A stretch of 64,000 nt of DNA from Heliomicrobium gestii (GCF_009877435.1 NZ_WXEX01000003.1:62001-126000), one strand, 5' to 3'; shown: positions 43,264 to 52,805, numbered from the stretch's first letter. Numbers and translations are program-made. The notes: generated by a model from the letters alone, not told the origin.

Positions 43264-45368
43264 GTCTCGATTTACACAACCTCGTCAATGAAATGGGCAA
43301 CGAGATGACCGTCGATCCGCCTGCCGCAAAGCGTCGAAAAGACCTGGAAAAGACGTTGCGGTTCTTTGCCGTGGCGGCGGTCTTCGTCTTCCTGATCCTC
43401 ATCAGCCGTCTCTTTTATCTCCAATTTGTCGCTTCAACGGAATACCTGACGACGTCCGAGGAAAACCGGATCAAGATGCTGCCGATCCCGGCCATGCGCG
43501 GCGATATCGTCGACCGCAATGGCGCGACGCTGGCCACGTCAGTTCCGGTCTTTAACGCCTATGTGACATATTTGGGCATTCAGAATAACGACCGCGAGGC
43601 TGTTGTGCAGAAGCTGGTCCAGATCCTGGGCGCCAATGACCCCACGATCACAGCGGACTACATCAGCGAACAGTTCAAAAAGCGCAGGTCTCGGCTCTAC
43701 GAGCCCATCCTGATCAAGTCCAACCTGACCGACACCGAGGTGGCCATGCTTGAGGAACGCCGGGCCGAATTGCCGGGTGTTGTTGTCGAAAAAGGCCCTG
43801 TGCGCAGCTATCCTTCCGTAGATGGCAGCCAGATCGCCGGTCACCTGCTCGGATATGTCCGGCAGATCAGCCCTGAAGAGCTCAAGCAGTATGGCGATGA
43901 GAATTATCGCCTCGATGATATGATCGGGAAGACGGGTCTGGAAAAGGCCTATGAAAAATACCTCCGTGGACGGGACGGCTATCAGCAGGTGGAGATCAAC
44001 CAGTCCAACCGCCCCATCCGCAACCTCTATACCAACAGCCCTACGCCGGGCGATCGTTTGGTCTTGACCATCGACTCCAGGGTGCAGAAGGCGATGGAAG
44101 AGACGATGGACCGGACCTTGATCCAGCTGCAGAGAGAGAACGCGAAGGCCAAAGCCGGCGCCGCCGTTCTGATCAATGTCCGCACCGGCGCTATCCTGGG
44201 GATGGTATCACGGCCGGCCCTCAACCCGAACGACTTCGTCGGGGCCATGAACCAGGAAAAAGCGGACTATTACTTCCGCTCCGATCCGCCGGCGGGAATC
44301 AACCGGGTGATCCAAGCCTCCTACCCGCCGGGATCCACGTTTAAACCGATCACCGCCATGGCTGCGTTGGAAGCAGAACGACTGAACCCCTATGAGAAGA
44401 TCACCTGCACCGGCGCTTACTGGGAGAAACCCAATATCAAATGCTGGAGCGTGCATGGCGCTGTCAACCTAAACGAAGCGGTCGCCGGTTCCTGCAACGT
44501 CTATTTTCAAGAGATGGGTCGCCGGGCCGGCATCGACAACATCAGCCGCATCGCCCGCGAGTTTGGCCTCGGTCAGGAGACGGGCATCCTGCTGCCCGGT
44601 GAGGAGGAAGGTCTCCTGCCCGGTCGCGACTGGAAGCGCGCCTGGGGAAGTTCCTATGCGGACAACCGGTACCAGGCTCGCATGCGGGAACAGGAAAAGA
44701 AGACCCGTGAAGAATTGGCCAATGCCCAGACGGAAGAGGAAAAAGGCAAGATCCAGAAAAAAGACACATCCATGCGCAAGACGATCGAGCGCGACTATCG
44801 CAACGATCTGAACTACTGGCCCTATTGGCAGCCCTACGAGACCTACAACACCTCCATCGGTCAGGGTCGTAACCAGTATACTGTGTTGCAGATTGCCAAC
44901 TACATTGCCACACTGGCCAATGGGGGCACCCGCTTCCAGCCCTACATGGTCGACCGGATTGAAACGCCGGACAAGTCGGTTGTCCAACAGTTCGGACCGA
45001 CCATCCTCAACCAGGTCTCTGTATCGCCTGAGCACATGGCCACGGTCCGACGGGCCATGCTGGCTGTCACAGAGCCGGGGGGGACGGCGTCGTACCTGTT
45101 TCACAATTTCCCTGTCAAAGTCGCTGCCAAGACAGGCACAGCCGAAACGGGACGAGCCGGTGACAACAAGGATAAGGATTACCACGGTGTTTTCGTCGCC
45201 TTTGCGCCTTATGACAACCCGGAAGTGGCCTATGCCGGCGTTGTCGAGTACGGTTACCATGGCGGGGCTTCCGCCGGCGTCGTGGCGCGTGCTGCCCTGG
45301 AATCCTACTTCGGCGTCTCCCCATCGAGCCCGGATGCCTTGGTTCCCTTTGGGCGTGTCGAAGAGTAA
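43260..45368 (+). CDS. mrdA: Penicillin-binding protein 2 (class B transpeptidase)
   Basis: A 702-aa transpeptidase that cross-links lateral-wall peptidoglycan with RodA. Cytosolic tail, membrane helix (about 43-62), pedestal domain, then the transpeptidase domain with STFK (Ser359 nucleophile, Lys362), SCN (411-413) and KTG (624-626). Between the second and third motifs lies a highly charged, probably helical insertion (EEKGKIQKKDTSMRKTIERD, about residues 480-520). GTG start with GGAAGAGGTGG upstream. Last of the mreC-mreD-mrdA unit before a terminator. Confidence 0.93.
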   Translation: MSLDLHNLVNEMGNEMTVDPPAAKRRKDLEKTLRFFAVAAVFVFLILISRLFYLQFVASTEYLTTSEENRIKMLPIPAMRGDIVDRNGATLATSVPVFNAYVTYLGIQNNDREAVVQKLVQILGANDPTITADYISEQFKKRRSRLYEPILIKSNLTDTEVAMLEERRAELPGVVVEKGPVRSYPSVDGSQIAGHLLGYVRQISPEELKQYGDENYRLDDMIGKTGLEKAYEKYLRGRDGYQQVEINQSNRPIRNLYTNSPTPGDRLVLTIDSRVQKAMEETMDRTLIQLQRENAKAKAGAAVLINVRTGAILGMVSRPALNPNDFVGAMNQEKADYYFRSDPPAGINRVIQASYPPGSTFKPITAMAALEAERLNPYEKITCTGAYWEKPNIKCWSVHGAVNLNEAVAGSCNVYFQEMGRRAGIDNISRIAREFGLGQETGILLPGEEEGLLPGRDWKRAWGSSYADNRYQARMREQEKKTREELANAQTEEEKGKIQKKDTSMRKTIERDYRNDLNYWPYWQPYETYNTSIGQGRNQYTVLQIANYIATLANGGTRFQPYMVDRIETPDKSVVQQFGPTILNQVSVSPEHMATVRRAMLAVTEPGGTASYLFHNFPVKVAAKTGTAETGRAGDNKDKDYHGVFVAFAPYDNPEVAYAGVVEYGYHGGASAGVVARAALESYFGVSPSSPDALVPFGRVEE

Positions 45369-45372
45369 GGGA

Positions 45373-45402
45373 AACGAGGAGCCAGTCTCCTCGTTTTTTT
45401 GT
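45373..45402 (+). terminator. Terminator after mrdA
   Basis: 10-bp stem (AAACGAGGAG / CTCCTCGTTT) and T-run directly after the stop. Confidence 0.9.
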
Positions 45403-45408
45403 TTTGCT

Positions 45409-45436
45409 TGAAGGAATTCCCCCCAAAGCGTAGAAT
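45409..45436 (+). promoter_or_regulatory. Probable promoter of the minCDE operon
   Basis: TTGAAG, 16 bases, TAGAAT; directly after the mrdA terminator and about 50 bases before the minC start. Confidence 0.5.
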
Positions 45437-45487
45437 TTATTGATGGAACAAAAATGGTAAAGATATGGAAATCGGCTGAGGGGCGAG

Positions 45488-46369
45488 TTGACGGCAATGC
45501 GAAAAGCAGACATCGTGATCAAAGGATCCAAAGACGGTCTTACCTTCTTTTTGGACTCCCAGTGCGATTTTTACGAACTGGCCGCTGCGATAGAAGAAAA
45601 ACTGGCTTCCGCCGATTGTTTTCTTGTGGGCGCCCATGTCACCATCGATGTGGGGACACGGCAACTCCAAACGGACCAGATCGAACGGCTTCGAACCCTC
45701 TTCCCGTCCTATGGGCTCATCTTGCGGGGCATCAATTCCTGGGCCGACTCGGCCGGCCAAAACGACGAGGAGGAAAGGGTTGTGTTGAAAGGAAACCGGG
45801 AACGCATCTACCAGATCGCCAATCACCTCTATGAGTCGAGCGAACGGACCGATGGCGCCGCCAAAAACCGGGAGAACTGGGAGAGCGCCGCACCTGATTT
45901 TTCGCCCGTCGAAGAGGCTTTTGAACATACCGTTGCCCCAGCGGAACCGGTTGATCAATACGGCGGCGCCTCCACCGATTCGCAAACCGGCATCCTGACC
46001 CAGGGGGGCGATGAGCGGACGCTGCTCATCCAGCGAACCCTTCGTTCCGGTCAGACGGTGCGCTATCCCGGCCATGTGGTCATTCTGGGCGATGTCAACC
46101 CGGGCGCCGAAATCGTCGCCGGGGGCAACATCATCGTCATGGGAGTGTTCCGCGGTGTCGCCCACGCCGGCGCCATGGGCAGCGATGAGGCGGTCGTGAC
46201 CGCCTACCGGCTTCGCCCGACCCAACTGCGAATTGCCAATCATATCACCCGTCCGCCTGATGAGGAGGAGGAAGGCCCTGACCATCCGGAAATCGCCCGC
46301 ATACGGGATGGCATGGTGACGATTGAGCGCTACCATTATGGAAACAAAGCTTACGGCAAAGACATGTAA
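45488..46369 (+). CDS. minC: Septum site-determining protein MinC
   Basis: Inhibitor of FtsZ ring assembly away from mid-cell. 293 aa. The N-terminal domain (IVIKGSKDGLTFFLD) binds FtsZ; a variable Glu/Asn-rich linker spans about 100-185; the C-terminal beta-helix (GHVVILGDVNPGAEIVAGGNIIVMGVFRGVAHAGAMG) dimerises and binds MinD (quoted in part: GHVVILGDVNPGAEIVAGG). Start either TTG 45488, 4 bases from GAGGGG, or ATG 45497, 13 bases from it. Confidence 0.93.
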   Translation: MTAMRKADIVIKGSKDGLTFFLDSQCDFYELAAAIEEKLASADCFLVGAHVTIDVGTRQLQTDQIERLRTLFPSYGLILRGINSWADSAGQNDEEERVVLKGNRERIYQIANHLYESSERTDGAAKNRENWESAAPDFSPVEEAFEHTVAPAEPVDQYGGASTDSQTGILTQGGDERTLLIQRTLRSGQTVRYPGHVVILGDVNPGAEIVAGGNIIVMGVFRGVAHAGAMGSDEAVVTAYRLRPTQLRIANHITRPPDEEEEGPDHPEIARIRDGMVTIERYHYGNKAYGKDM

Positions 46370-46382
46370 GGGAGGATCACAC

Positions 46383-47186
46383 ATGGGTGAAGTGTTTGTC
46401 ATCACCTCAGGCAAAGGCGGCGTCGGCAAAACAACAACGACGGCCAATATCGGTACAGGACTGGCTGCACTCGGCTTCAAAGTCGTCCTGGTCGATACGG
46501 ATATCGGGTTGCGCAACCTCGATGTCGTCATGGGGCTGGAAAATCGGATCGTCTACGATATCGTCGATGTGACCAGCGGCCAAGTCACCTACGCCAAGGC
46601 GCTGATCAAGGATAAGCGGTTCCCTGACGGTCGTCTTAGCCTGTTGCCGGCAGCCCAGACAAAGGACAAGACAGCCGTCAACCAGGCCCAGATGAAGAAG
46701 CTCTGCGAAGACCTGAGACAGGAGTTCGACTTCGTGTTGATCGACTGCCCCGCCGGAATCGAACAGGGGTTCAAGAACGCCATCGCCGGCGCTGAAAAGG
46801 CCGTTGTCGTCACGACACCTGAGGTCTCGGCGATCCGGGACGCCGACCGCATCATCGGTCTCCTGGAGGCGGCAGGACTGCGCAACCCCCGGCTGATCAT
46901 CAACCGCCTGCGGCCGACGATGGTCAAACAGGGGGACATGATGTCTATCGAGGACATGGTCGACATCTTGGCCATCGATGTCCTCGGTGTCGTGCCTGAA
47001 GACGACACCATCGTCATCTCTACCAACAAAGGCGAACCGGCGGTGCTTGATGACAACTCCCGCGCCGGACAAGCCTACCGGAACATCACCCGTCGCTTGA
47101 CCGGCGCCGAGGTGCCCCTGATGAACCTGGAGATCTCGGAAGGCTTCATTGATAAAGTTCGCAAAATCTTCGGCATGAACCGCTAA
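46383..47186 (+). CDS. minD: Septum site-determining ATPase MinD
   Basis: A 267-aa membrane-cycling ATPase that recruits MinC. Deviant Walker A KGGVGKTTTTANIG starts at about residue 11; switch block DTDIGLRNLDVVMGLENRIVYD is characteristic; the C-terminal amphipathic helix (FIDKVRKIFGMNR) serves as membrane-targeting sequence. The ATG at 46383 has GGGAGGATCAC upstream. It lies between minC and minE in one operon. Confidence 0.96.
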   Translation: MGEVFVITSGKGGVGKTTTTANIGTGLAALGFKVVLVDTDIGLRNLDVVMGLENRIVYDIVDVTSGQVTYAKALIKDKRFPDGRLSLLPAAQTKDKTAVNQAQMKKLCEDLRQEFDFVLIDCPAGIEQGFKNAIAGAEKAVVVTTPEVSAIRDADRIIGLLEAAGLRNPRLIINRLRPTMVKQGDMMSIEDMVDILAIDVLGVVPEDDTIVISTNKGEPAVLDDNSRAGQAYRNITRRLTGAEVPLMNLEISEGFIDKVRKIFGMNR

Positions 47187-47213
47187 CAGGCAGGAAAGGG
47201 GGCAGGAAAGCCC

Positions 47214-47489
47214 ATGGCGGTGCTGGATTTTTTAAATCGCATGTTCAGCCGCGACAGCGGCAACAGCAAAAACATTGCAAAGGAGCGCCTGCGTCTCGTG
47301 CTGGTTCACGATCGCAGCAGCGTTTCGCCGGAAATCATGGACGCGCTCAAAGAGGACCTGATCAAGGTCATCTCCAGTTATCTGGAGATCGATGAGAGAG
47401 CCTTGGAAGTCAACTTAAACAATGAAGAGGCCTCTGTTGCCCTGGTGGCAAATATTCCCGTCCTCGGATTAAAGCGTCGCAATGTCTGA
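47214..47489 (+). CDS. minE: Cell-division topological specificity factor MinE
   Basis: A 91-aa MinE that stimulates MinD ATPase and drives pole-to-pole oscillation. N-terminal amphipathic membrane-binding helix (LDFLNRMF), anti-MinCD segment (KERLRLVLVHDR) and C-terminal dimer domain (LIKVISSYLEIDE). Many Gram-positives lack minE and use DivIVA; here the full minCDE set is present. GAAAGGGGG precedes the ATG. Confidence 0.95.
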   Translation: MAVLDFLNRMFSRDSGNSKNIAKERLRLVLVHDRSSVSPEIMDALKEDLIKVISSYLEIDERALEVNLNNEEASVALVANIPVLGLKRRNV

Positions 47490-47542
47490 TTTTGTGGGAG
47501 CGACGGGCAACTTCAAAAAATAAGTAGAATCCCAGTAACAGG

Positions 47543-47577
47543 AAGCCCCTCTTTTTACAAAATGGGAGGGGCTTTTC
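47543..47577 (+). terminator. Terminator of the minCDE operon
   Basis: 9-bp stem AAGCCCCTC / GAGGGGCTT with a T-rich tail. Confidence 0.8.
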
Positions 47578-47601
47578 ATTGTCTGTACGATCCCCTATAA
47601 T
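47573..47601 (+). promoter_or_regulatory. Probable promoter of rodA
   Basis: TTTTCA, 17 bases, perfect TATAAT ending 37 bases before the TTG at 47639. It supports that start over the longer in-frame option at 47579. Confidence 0.55.
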
Positions 47602-47638
47602 AGGAATGTCTTCAGACCATAGGGTAGGGGGAACACCA

Positions 47639-48769
47639 TTGCGCTGGAAACTTGCGCGGAACCTGGATCTGACACTGGTTGCCGTTGTGCTTCTCCTGCT
47701 GACCTTCAGCATTATCATCATGCGCAGCGCTTCATCCAATGTGGGCGCCGACCCGATGGCCTTCGCCCGCAAGCAAACCATCTGGGTCTTTGTCGGAGTC
47801 GGCCTTGTGATCGTATCGATGTTTTTTCACTATCAAGCCTATTCCCGCTATTCCTGGTACCTCTATGGGCTTAACATTGTGATCCTTGTGGCCGTGTTGA
47901 TCCCCGGTCTTGGTGTCAACGTCAACGGGGCCGTTCGCTGGATCAACATTGGCGGATTTCAGTTTCAGCCATCTGAATTCGCCAAGCTCCTCATGATCCT
48001 CACCTTTGCCGACTTCCTGTCCAAAAGACAGGGGCGTCTGGACACCTTGAAGGACATGCTTCCTTGTTTCGCCTTCGTGGCTGTGCCGATGGTGCCGATC
48101 CTGAAGCAGCCGGACCTAGGTACATCCCTCGTCTTCATCGCCATCATGCTGGGAATGATGACAGCGGCCGGAGCGAACAAGAAAATCCTGGGCCTCCTCG
48201 TGTTCTCCGGTATCGTGGTGATCGTTGTGGCCATCTATAGCCACCTGAACTGGGGACTTCCTTTGCCCTTGAAGGACTACCAGATCAAGCGATTGATCAT
48301 CTTCCTCGATCCGGACATAGACCCCCTTGGTGACGGATACCACATCCGCCAATCGCTCGTCGCCGTCGGCTCGGGCGGACTCTTTGGCAAAGGGTTATTC
48401 CAAGGCACCCAGGCCCAATTGAATTTTCTGCCGGAACACCACACAGATTTTATCTTTTCCGTTGTCGGCGAGGAACTTGGCTTTATCGGCGCCGTTGGCC
48501 TGTTGGCGCTCTTCTTCGTCATCATCCTGCGCGGCCTTCGCATCGCCCTTGATGCTCGAGACGGTTTCGGTTCCCTCGTTGTGACGGGAATTGTATCCAT
48601 GTGGCTCTTCCATGTCCTGGTCAACGTGGGTATGACAACAGGCATCATGCCGGTTACGGGGATTCCCTTGCCCTTTGTCAGCTACGGCGGTTCGGCCATG
48701 CTGACAAACCTCGTCTGTTTGGGCTTGTTGCTCAACGTTTACTGGCGTAGACAGTCGATAATGTTTTAG
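47639..48769 (+). CDS. rodA: Peptidoglycan polymerase RodA (SEDS family)
   Basis: A 376-aa, ten-helix SEDS glycosyltransferase that polymerises lipid II in the elongasome, partner of the class B PBP encoded at 43.3 kb. Signatures: GAVRWINIGGFQFQPSEFAKL, the DPLGDGYHIRQSLVAVGSGG loop with the catalytic aspartate region, LPEHHTDFIFSVVGEELGF and PLPFVSYGGSAM. It could instead be an FtsW/SpoVE paralogue, but RodA fits the neighbourhood best. TTG start with AGGGTAGGGGG upstream. Confidence 0.92.
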   Translation: MRWKLARNLDLTLVAVVLLLLTFSIIIMRSASSNVGADPMAFARKQTIWVFVGVGLVIVSMFFHYQAYSRYSWYLYGLNIVILVAVLIPGLGVNVNGAVRWINIGGFQFQPSEFAKLLMILTFADFLSKRQGRLDTLKDMLPCFAFVAVPMVPILKQPDLGTSLVFIAIMLGMMTAAGANKKILGLLVFSGIVVIVVAIYSHLNWGLPLPLKDYQIKRLIIFLDPDIDPLGDGYHIRQSLVAVGSGGLFGKGLFQGTQAQLNFLPEHHTDFIFSVVGEELGFIGAVGLLALFFVIILRGLRIALDARDGFGSLVVTGIVSMWLFHVLVNVGMTTGIMPVTGIPLPFVSYGGSAMLTNLVCLGLLLNVYWRRQSIMF

Positions 48770-48782
48770 GAGTGGACATGTC

Positions 48783-49442
48783 ATGAGTCAGGAACAACTA
48801 AACGTCAATGACCTCATCCAGATCCTCATCCCGGCGGGGAGTATCTATTCCGGTCATTACAAGAGCCGGATTGAGGATGTGGGAGAGGACACCCTGACGC
48901 TGGCATTGCCTTTCAAAGAGGGACAACTGATTCCGCTGCATATCGGGGAGCACCTGATCTTTTACAAGGCCAGCGAGCACGGGGTCTGGGTCTTTCAGAC
49001 GATCGTGCAATCGCGCCGCTCGAACCCGCTTCCCGTGATCATCGTGAAAAAACCGATCCGCGCCGATAAGGTGCAGCGTCGCAACTTCTACCGCTTTCCC
49101 ATCACCATTGCCACCCAGTACTGCAAACAAGAGAAGGATGTGGAACCCAAGGACTGGACCTGGTTCAAGGGGGTCATCCGCAACATCTCCGGCGGCGGCG
49201 TTTGCCTGACCGTTAAGGAGCAATTGCATGTGGGCGACAAGATCCTTGTGGATCTGCCTCTCGGCAAAGACCGGCTCCGCGTCAGCGGACAGGTCAAACG
49301 CTCCCTCATCGAAGGGGAGGGAAAGGAACTCGCCTACGTGTTGGGCATTGAGTTCCTGAACATCTCCCGGGGAGAACAGGAACGGGTGATTCAGTTTATC
49401 TTCACCCGACAGCGCGAGATGCGCAGCCAAGGAATCCAATAA
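48783..49442 (+). CDS. PilZ-domain protein, YcgR/YpfA-like c-di-GMP effector
   Basis: 219 aa: an N-terminal YcgR-N-like beta domain (about 8-95) followed by a PilZ domain (about 97-210). The c-di-GMP-binding residues are present: RRNFYR at 99-104 and NISGGG about 35 residues later. In Bacillus the homologue acts as a flagellar brake; here it follows rodA by 13 bases, so its target may lie in the envelope instead. No diguanylate cyclase is encoded in the window. The terminator begins at its stop codon. Confidence 0.9.
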   Translation: MSQEQLNVNDLIQILIPAGSIYSGHYKSRIEDVGEDTLTLALPFKEGQLIPLHIGEHLIFYKASEHGVWVFQTIVQSRRSNPLPVIIVKKPIRADKVQRRNFYRFPITIATQYCKQEKDVEPKDWTWFKGVIRNISGGGVCLTVKEQLHVGDKILVDLPLGKDRLRVSGQVKRSLIEGEGKELAYVLGIEFLNISRGEQERVIQFIFTRQREMRSQGIQ

Positions 49443-49477
49443 CCCTGCCGAAAACCCCCGGCGGGGTTATTTTTTTA
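49440..49477 (+). terminator. Terminator after the PilZ gene
   Basis: AACCCTGCCG / CGGCGGGGTT stem (one wobble) followed by ATTTTTTT; the stop codon is in the left arm. Confidence 0.88.
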
Positions 49478-49571
49478 GGACAAAAGCACCTGTCGGTGTA
49501 ACTCATAACGAAGTATAATGAAAGGGCGACTCGGAACACACGTTCCGGGGCAACAGAGGAGGAACGGCGTG

Positions 49572-51254
49572 ATGAACGAATATGCAGCCAACTGTCTGGG
49601 ACTCACCGTGTCCTCTCCCAAGACAGGCTTTTTCTGTCGTTGGTGGAACCGCCGTCTGCCGCTGCAGGCGTTGGCCTGGGAACTGCAGCCCGAGCACCCG
49701 GCGCCGATTGTGGCCGTCCGTGTCGACAATGTCCTGGAGGATCTGGCCTATGTCCCCGAAGGGGACTGTCTGGTCGAGATGGTCGACATGTCCTCGGAAA
49801 CGGGTCTGCGCGTCTACGGGCAGAGCCTTGCCTTCGTCTTGATGCGGGTGGCGCGCGAGTTATATCCCGGTCGTCAGTTGGAGGTCCAGTTCTCCCTGAA
49901 CAAGGGCTTTTACGGGGAACTTTTGGGCGACCAACCGTTGACCGAAGAGATGGTCGACCGCTTGCGGGAACGGATGTGGGAAGTCGTCCGGGCCGCTGAA
50001 CCGATCGACCGTCAGGTCGTCAGCCGTGATGAGGCGTTGCACATATTGGAAGCCGCCGGTCGCCAGGACCAGGCCGACATCCTCCGCTTTCGCAGCCGTG
50101 AACCGATGAACATCTACACCTGCGGCGGCTATGTGGCCTATAGCGACGAGATCCTGGTTCCCCATACGGGGATGATCACCACCTATCAACTGGTGCATCA
50201 CTACGCCGGTTTTCTCTTGCGCCATCCGGACCAGTCCGATCCGTACCGGATCCCGCCCAATGTGGAACAGAAGCAACTGGCCTACATCTTCCGCGAGTCC
50301 GACAAATGGACCAAGATCGTCAAGGTGGGCGATGTGCGCGACCTCAATGGTCACATCGGTGCAGAGAAGACGGGGGAATTGATTCGCATCGCCGAAGCGC
50401 TTCATGAAAAGAAGATCGCCCAGATCGCCGATCGGATCGCCGAAGATCCCGATAAGGCGCGATTGATCCTGATCGCCGGTCCCTCTTCCTCGGGAAAGAC
50501 AACCTTTGCCCAGCGGCTAAAGATCCAGTTGCGCGTCAATGGCCTTGATCCGGTGACCCTGTCGATCGACGACTACTTCCTGCCGCGCGCCCAGACACCG
50601 CGCGACGGTGCCGGCAACTATGACTTCGAGTCCATCGACGCCGTCGATTGCGCCCTCTTCAACGACCACTTGATGAAATTGATCGCCGGAGAGGCTGTCG
50701 AGATCCCGCGCTATAATTTCCATACGGGCGATCGGGAGTTTCACGACGATATGGCCCAAGCCGGCATCGATCGGCCCATCATTGTGGAAGGGATCCATGG
50801 TCTTAACGAAAAGTTGACGGCAGCGGTCGCCCGCGATCACAAGTTTAAGATCTATGTGAGCGCCCTCATGGAACTCAACCTGACCCCCATGAACTACATC
50901 AAGACGACCGATGCCCGCTGCATCCGCCGCATCGTCCGGGACCACCAGTTCCGTTCTCACGATGCGCTGCGGACCTTGACCATGTGGCCCTCTGTCCGCC
51001 GAGGCGAGGAACGGTGGATCTTCCCCTTTCAGGAAGAGGCGGACATCATGTTCAACTCTGCTCTCGTCTATGAACTGGCTGTCCTGGCCCGCTACGCGGC
51101 GCCGCTGCTGGAGGCCATCTCTCGCGACTCGAAGGCCTACGGAGAGGCGCAACGACTCTTGACGCTGCTCGATTATTTCCGACCGATGGGGGATGTTGAG
51201 GTTCCTCATAACTCCATCCTCCGCGAATTTATCGGCGGCAGTTGTTTTTTCTAA
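49572..51254 (+). CDS. Uridine-kinase-like nucleoside kinase with N-terminal ThrRS-like domains
   Basis: 560 aa. Residues 1-280 resemble the TGS and second-additional (editing-like) region of threonyl-tRNA synthetase (EALHILEAAGRQDQADIL, YTCGGYVAYSDEILVPHTG). Residues about 295-490 are a uridine kinase/phosphoribulokinase domain: P-loop GPSSSGKTT (303-311), LSIDDYFLPRAQTPRDGAGNYDFESIDAVD-type loop (DDYF shown) and IVEGIHGLN. Such fusions are widespread in Firmicutes, with unproven substrate. AGAGGAGGAAC precedes the ATG at 49572. It overlaps nothing and sits 12 bases before the amidase gene. Confidence 0.88.
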   Translation: MNEYAANCLGLTVSSPKTGFFCRWWNRRLPLQALAWELQPEHPAPIVAVRVDNVLEDLAYVPEGDCLVEMVDMSSETGLRVYGQSLAFVLMRVARELYPGRQLEVQFSLNKGFYGELLGDQPLTEEMVDRLRERMWEVVRAAEPIDRQVVSRDEALHILEAAGRQDQADILRFRSREPMNIYTCGGYVAYSDEILVPHTGMITTYQLVHHYAGFLLRHPDQSDPYRIPPNVEQKQLAYIFRESDKWTKIVKVGDVRDLNGHIGAEKTGELIRIAEALHEKKIAQIADRIAEDPDKARLILIAGPSSSGKTTFAQRLKIQLRVNGLDPVTLSIDDYFLPRAQTPRDGAGNYDFESIDAVDCALFNDHLMKLIAGEAVEIPRYNFHTGDREFHDDMAQAGIDRPIIVEGIHGLNEKLTAAVARDHKFKIYVSALMELNLTPMNYIKTTDARCIRRIVRDHQFRSHDALRTLTMWPSVRRGEERWIFPFQEEADIMFNSALVYELAVLARYAAPLLEAISRDSKAYGEAQRLLTLLDYFRPMGDVEVPHNSILREFIGGSCFF

Positions 51255-51266
51255 GGAGTGCTAACG

Positions 51267-52805
51267 GTGGTAAAAGGATCTCATCGGTATCTCGCGGCGG
51301 CAGCCCTTTTGGCGGGCTGGCTGACCGCGTCTCTCTGCTTTGGACAACCCCAGACGGCGGCTGCGGCTTCGCCGTCCCAGGAGACCGTCAATCTGGTCAT
51401 CAACGGCAAAGCCGTCGTCCCCGATTCGCCGCCGGTCATCGTCAAGGACCGGGTGCTGGTGCCCGTTCGCGTCATCTCAGAACAACTGGGACTGAAAGTG
51501 GATTGGAACAGCGAAAAATACGAAGCCGCCCTGTCCGGCGACGGGTTGATGATCGCCCTGCGCCCCGGACAGTGGGAGGCCGAGGTCAATGGCAAAAGGG
51601 TCGCCCTGGACGCCCCGGCCCAACTCCGAAACGATCGGCTCTTTGTCCCCTTGCGCTTTGTCGGCGCCTCCATGGGCGGGAAGATCGATTGGGACGGCGA
51701 TAGCCGGACGGCGTACGTGGCATCGACAGGGGAACCGTCGTCACCGCCGTCGTCATCGCCGGCGACACCGGGGACGACATCCCCAACGTCCCCTGCAGGT
51801 CAGGCGCCGGCAACGCCGGCTTCGCCGGGCGGGGCTGGCCCATCCCCTGCTTCGCCAGGTTCGTCGACACCGTCCGGAACGCCGGCAGCGCCCGCCGGAA
51901 CGACAAATCCGGCCCCGGCCCCGGCGCCGACGGGTGGGCTCTATGATCTTGATTGGCAGATCGAAAATAATAAAGATATCGTGGTTCTGGCGAAGACGGA
52001 CCAGCCTCAGTATCAACTCACCATTCTGGGCGGGCCTGACCGGGTCGTCGTCGATTTGCCGGGCGCCAAGCTGGGCGATGACCTGCTGAAAAACAGGACC
52101 ATCAACTTGGGACCGGTCAAACAGGTGCGGCTCGGCCAGTTCCGGGAGGATATGGCTCGCATCGTCATCGATGTGAACGGACCGGTGACCCCGCAGATTG
52201 AAAAAACAGCCGACGGCCTGCGGATCCGGATTCCGGGAACAGCCCTGTTGCGGCATCCCGGAACGCCCCTGATCCTGCTGGATCCCGGTCACGGCGGCAG
52301 CGATCCCGGGGCGCTGGGACCGACAGGCAAACGGGAGAAGGATTTCACGGTGGCCATGGCCCTTAAGGTCCGTGACCTCCTGGTAAAACAGGGTGTTGAT
52401 GTCTTGCTGATCCGCTCGGCAGACATGGATGTATCGTTGACCGACCGGGGGATCATCAACAACCGGATCCACCCTGACCTCTTTTTCAGTATTCATGCCA
52501 ACTCTGCCTCGGCGCCGGAAGCGAGCGGAACAGAAACATGGATTTACGGGGAGGATAGCCGTCCCTTTGCCGAGGCGATCCAACGGAAGGTCCAACCGGC
52601 TACAGGGAGATCTGACCGGGGGATCAAACAAGCCAGATTCTATGTGTTGCGCACCTCCGAGGTTCCCGCTGCCTTGCTAGAGAGCGCCTTCATCTCCAAT
52701 CCTGAAGAAGAGGCGCTCATGTTCTCACCGGATTTTCAAGATCGCGTCGCCCGGGCGATCGTGGGCGCCATGATGGAGTATTTAAAACGGCCCATGCGAA
52801 CCTAA
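51267..52805 (+). CDS. N-acetylmuramoyl-L-alanine amidase (stalk + AMIN + Amidase_3)
   Basis: A secreted 512-aa murein hydrolase. Signal peptide to about residue 33 (ends QTAAAA); copper-amine-oxidase-N/stalk-type domain about 35-155 (VLVPVRVISEQLG, LFVPLRFVGASMGG); Pro/Ser/Thr linker about 158-235; AMIN targeting domain about 238-325; Amidase_3 about 335-510 with DPGHGGSDPG, the Glu in KREKDF, SIHANS and LLESAFISNPEE as zinc and catalytic residues. GTG at 51267 is 8 bases after AAGGAG. Could act in cell separation or spore-wall remodelling. Confidence 0.92.
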   Translation: MVKGSHRYLAAAALLAGWLTASLCFGQPQTAAAASPSQETVNLVINGKAVVPDSPPVIVKDRVLVPVRVISEQLGLKVDWNSEKYEAALSGDGLMIALRPGQWEAEVNGKRVALDAPAQLRNDRLFVPLRFVGASMGGKIDWDGDSRTAYVASTGEPSSPPSSSPATPGTTSPTSPAGQAPATPASPGGAGPSPASPGSSTPSGTPAAPAGTTNPAPAPAPTGGLYDLDWQIENNKDIVVLAKTDQPQYQLTILGGPDRVVVDLPGAKLGDDLLKNRTINLGPVKQVRLGQFREDMARIVIDVNGPVTPQIEKTADGLRIRIPGTALLRHPGTPLILLDPGHGGSDPGALGPTGKREKDFTVAMALKVRDLLVKQGVDVLLIRSADMDVSLTDRGIINNRIHPDLFFSIHANSASAPEASGTETWIYGEDSRPFAEAIQRKVQPATGRSDRGIKQARFYVLRTSEVPAALLESAFISNPEEEALMFSPDFQDRVARAIVGAMMEYLKRPMRT

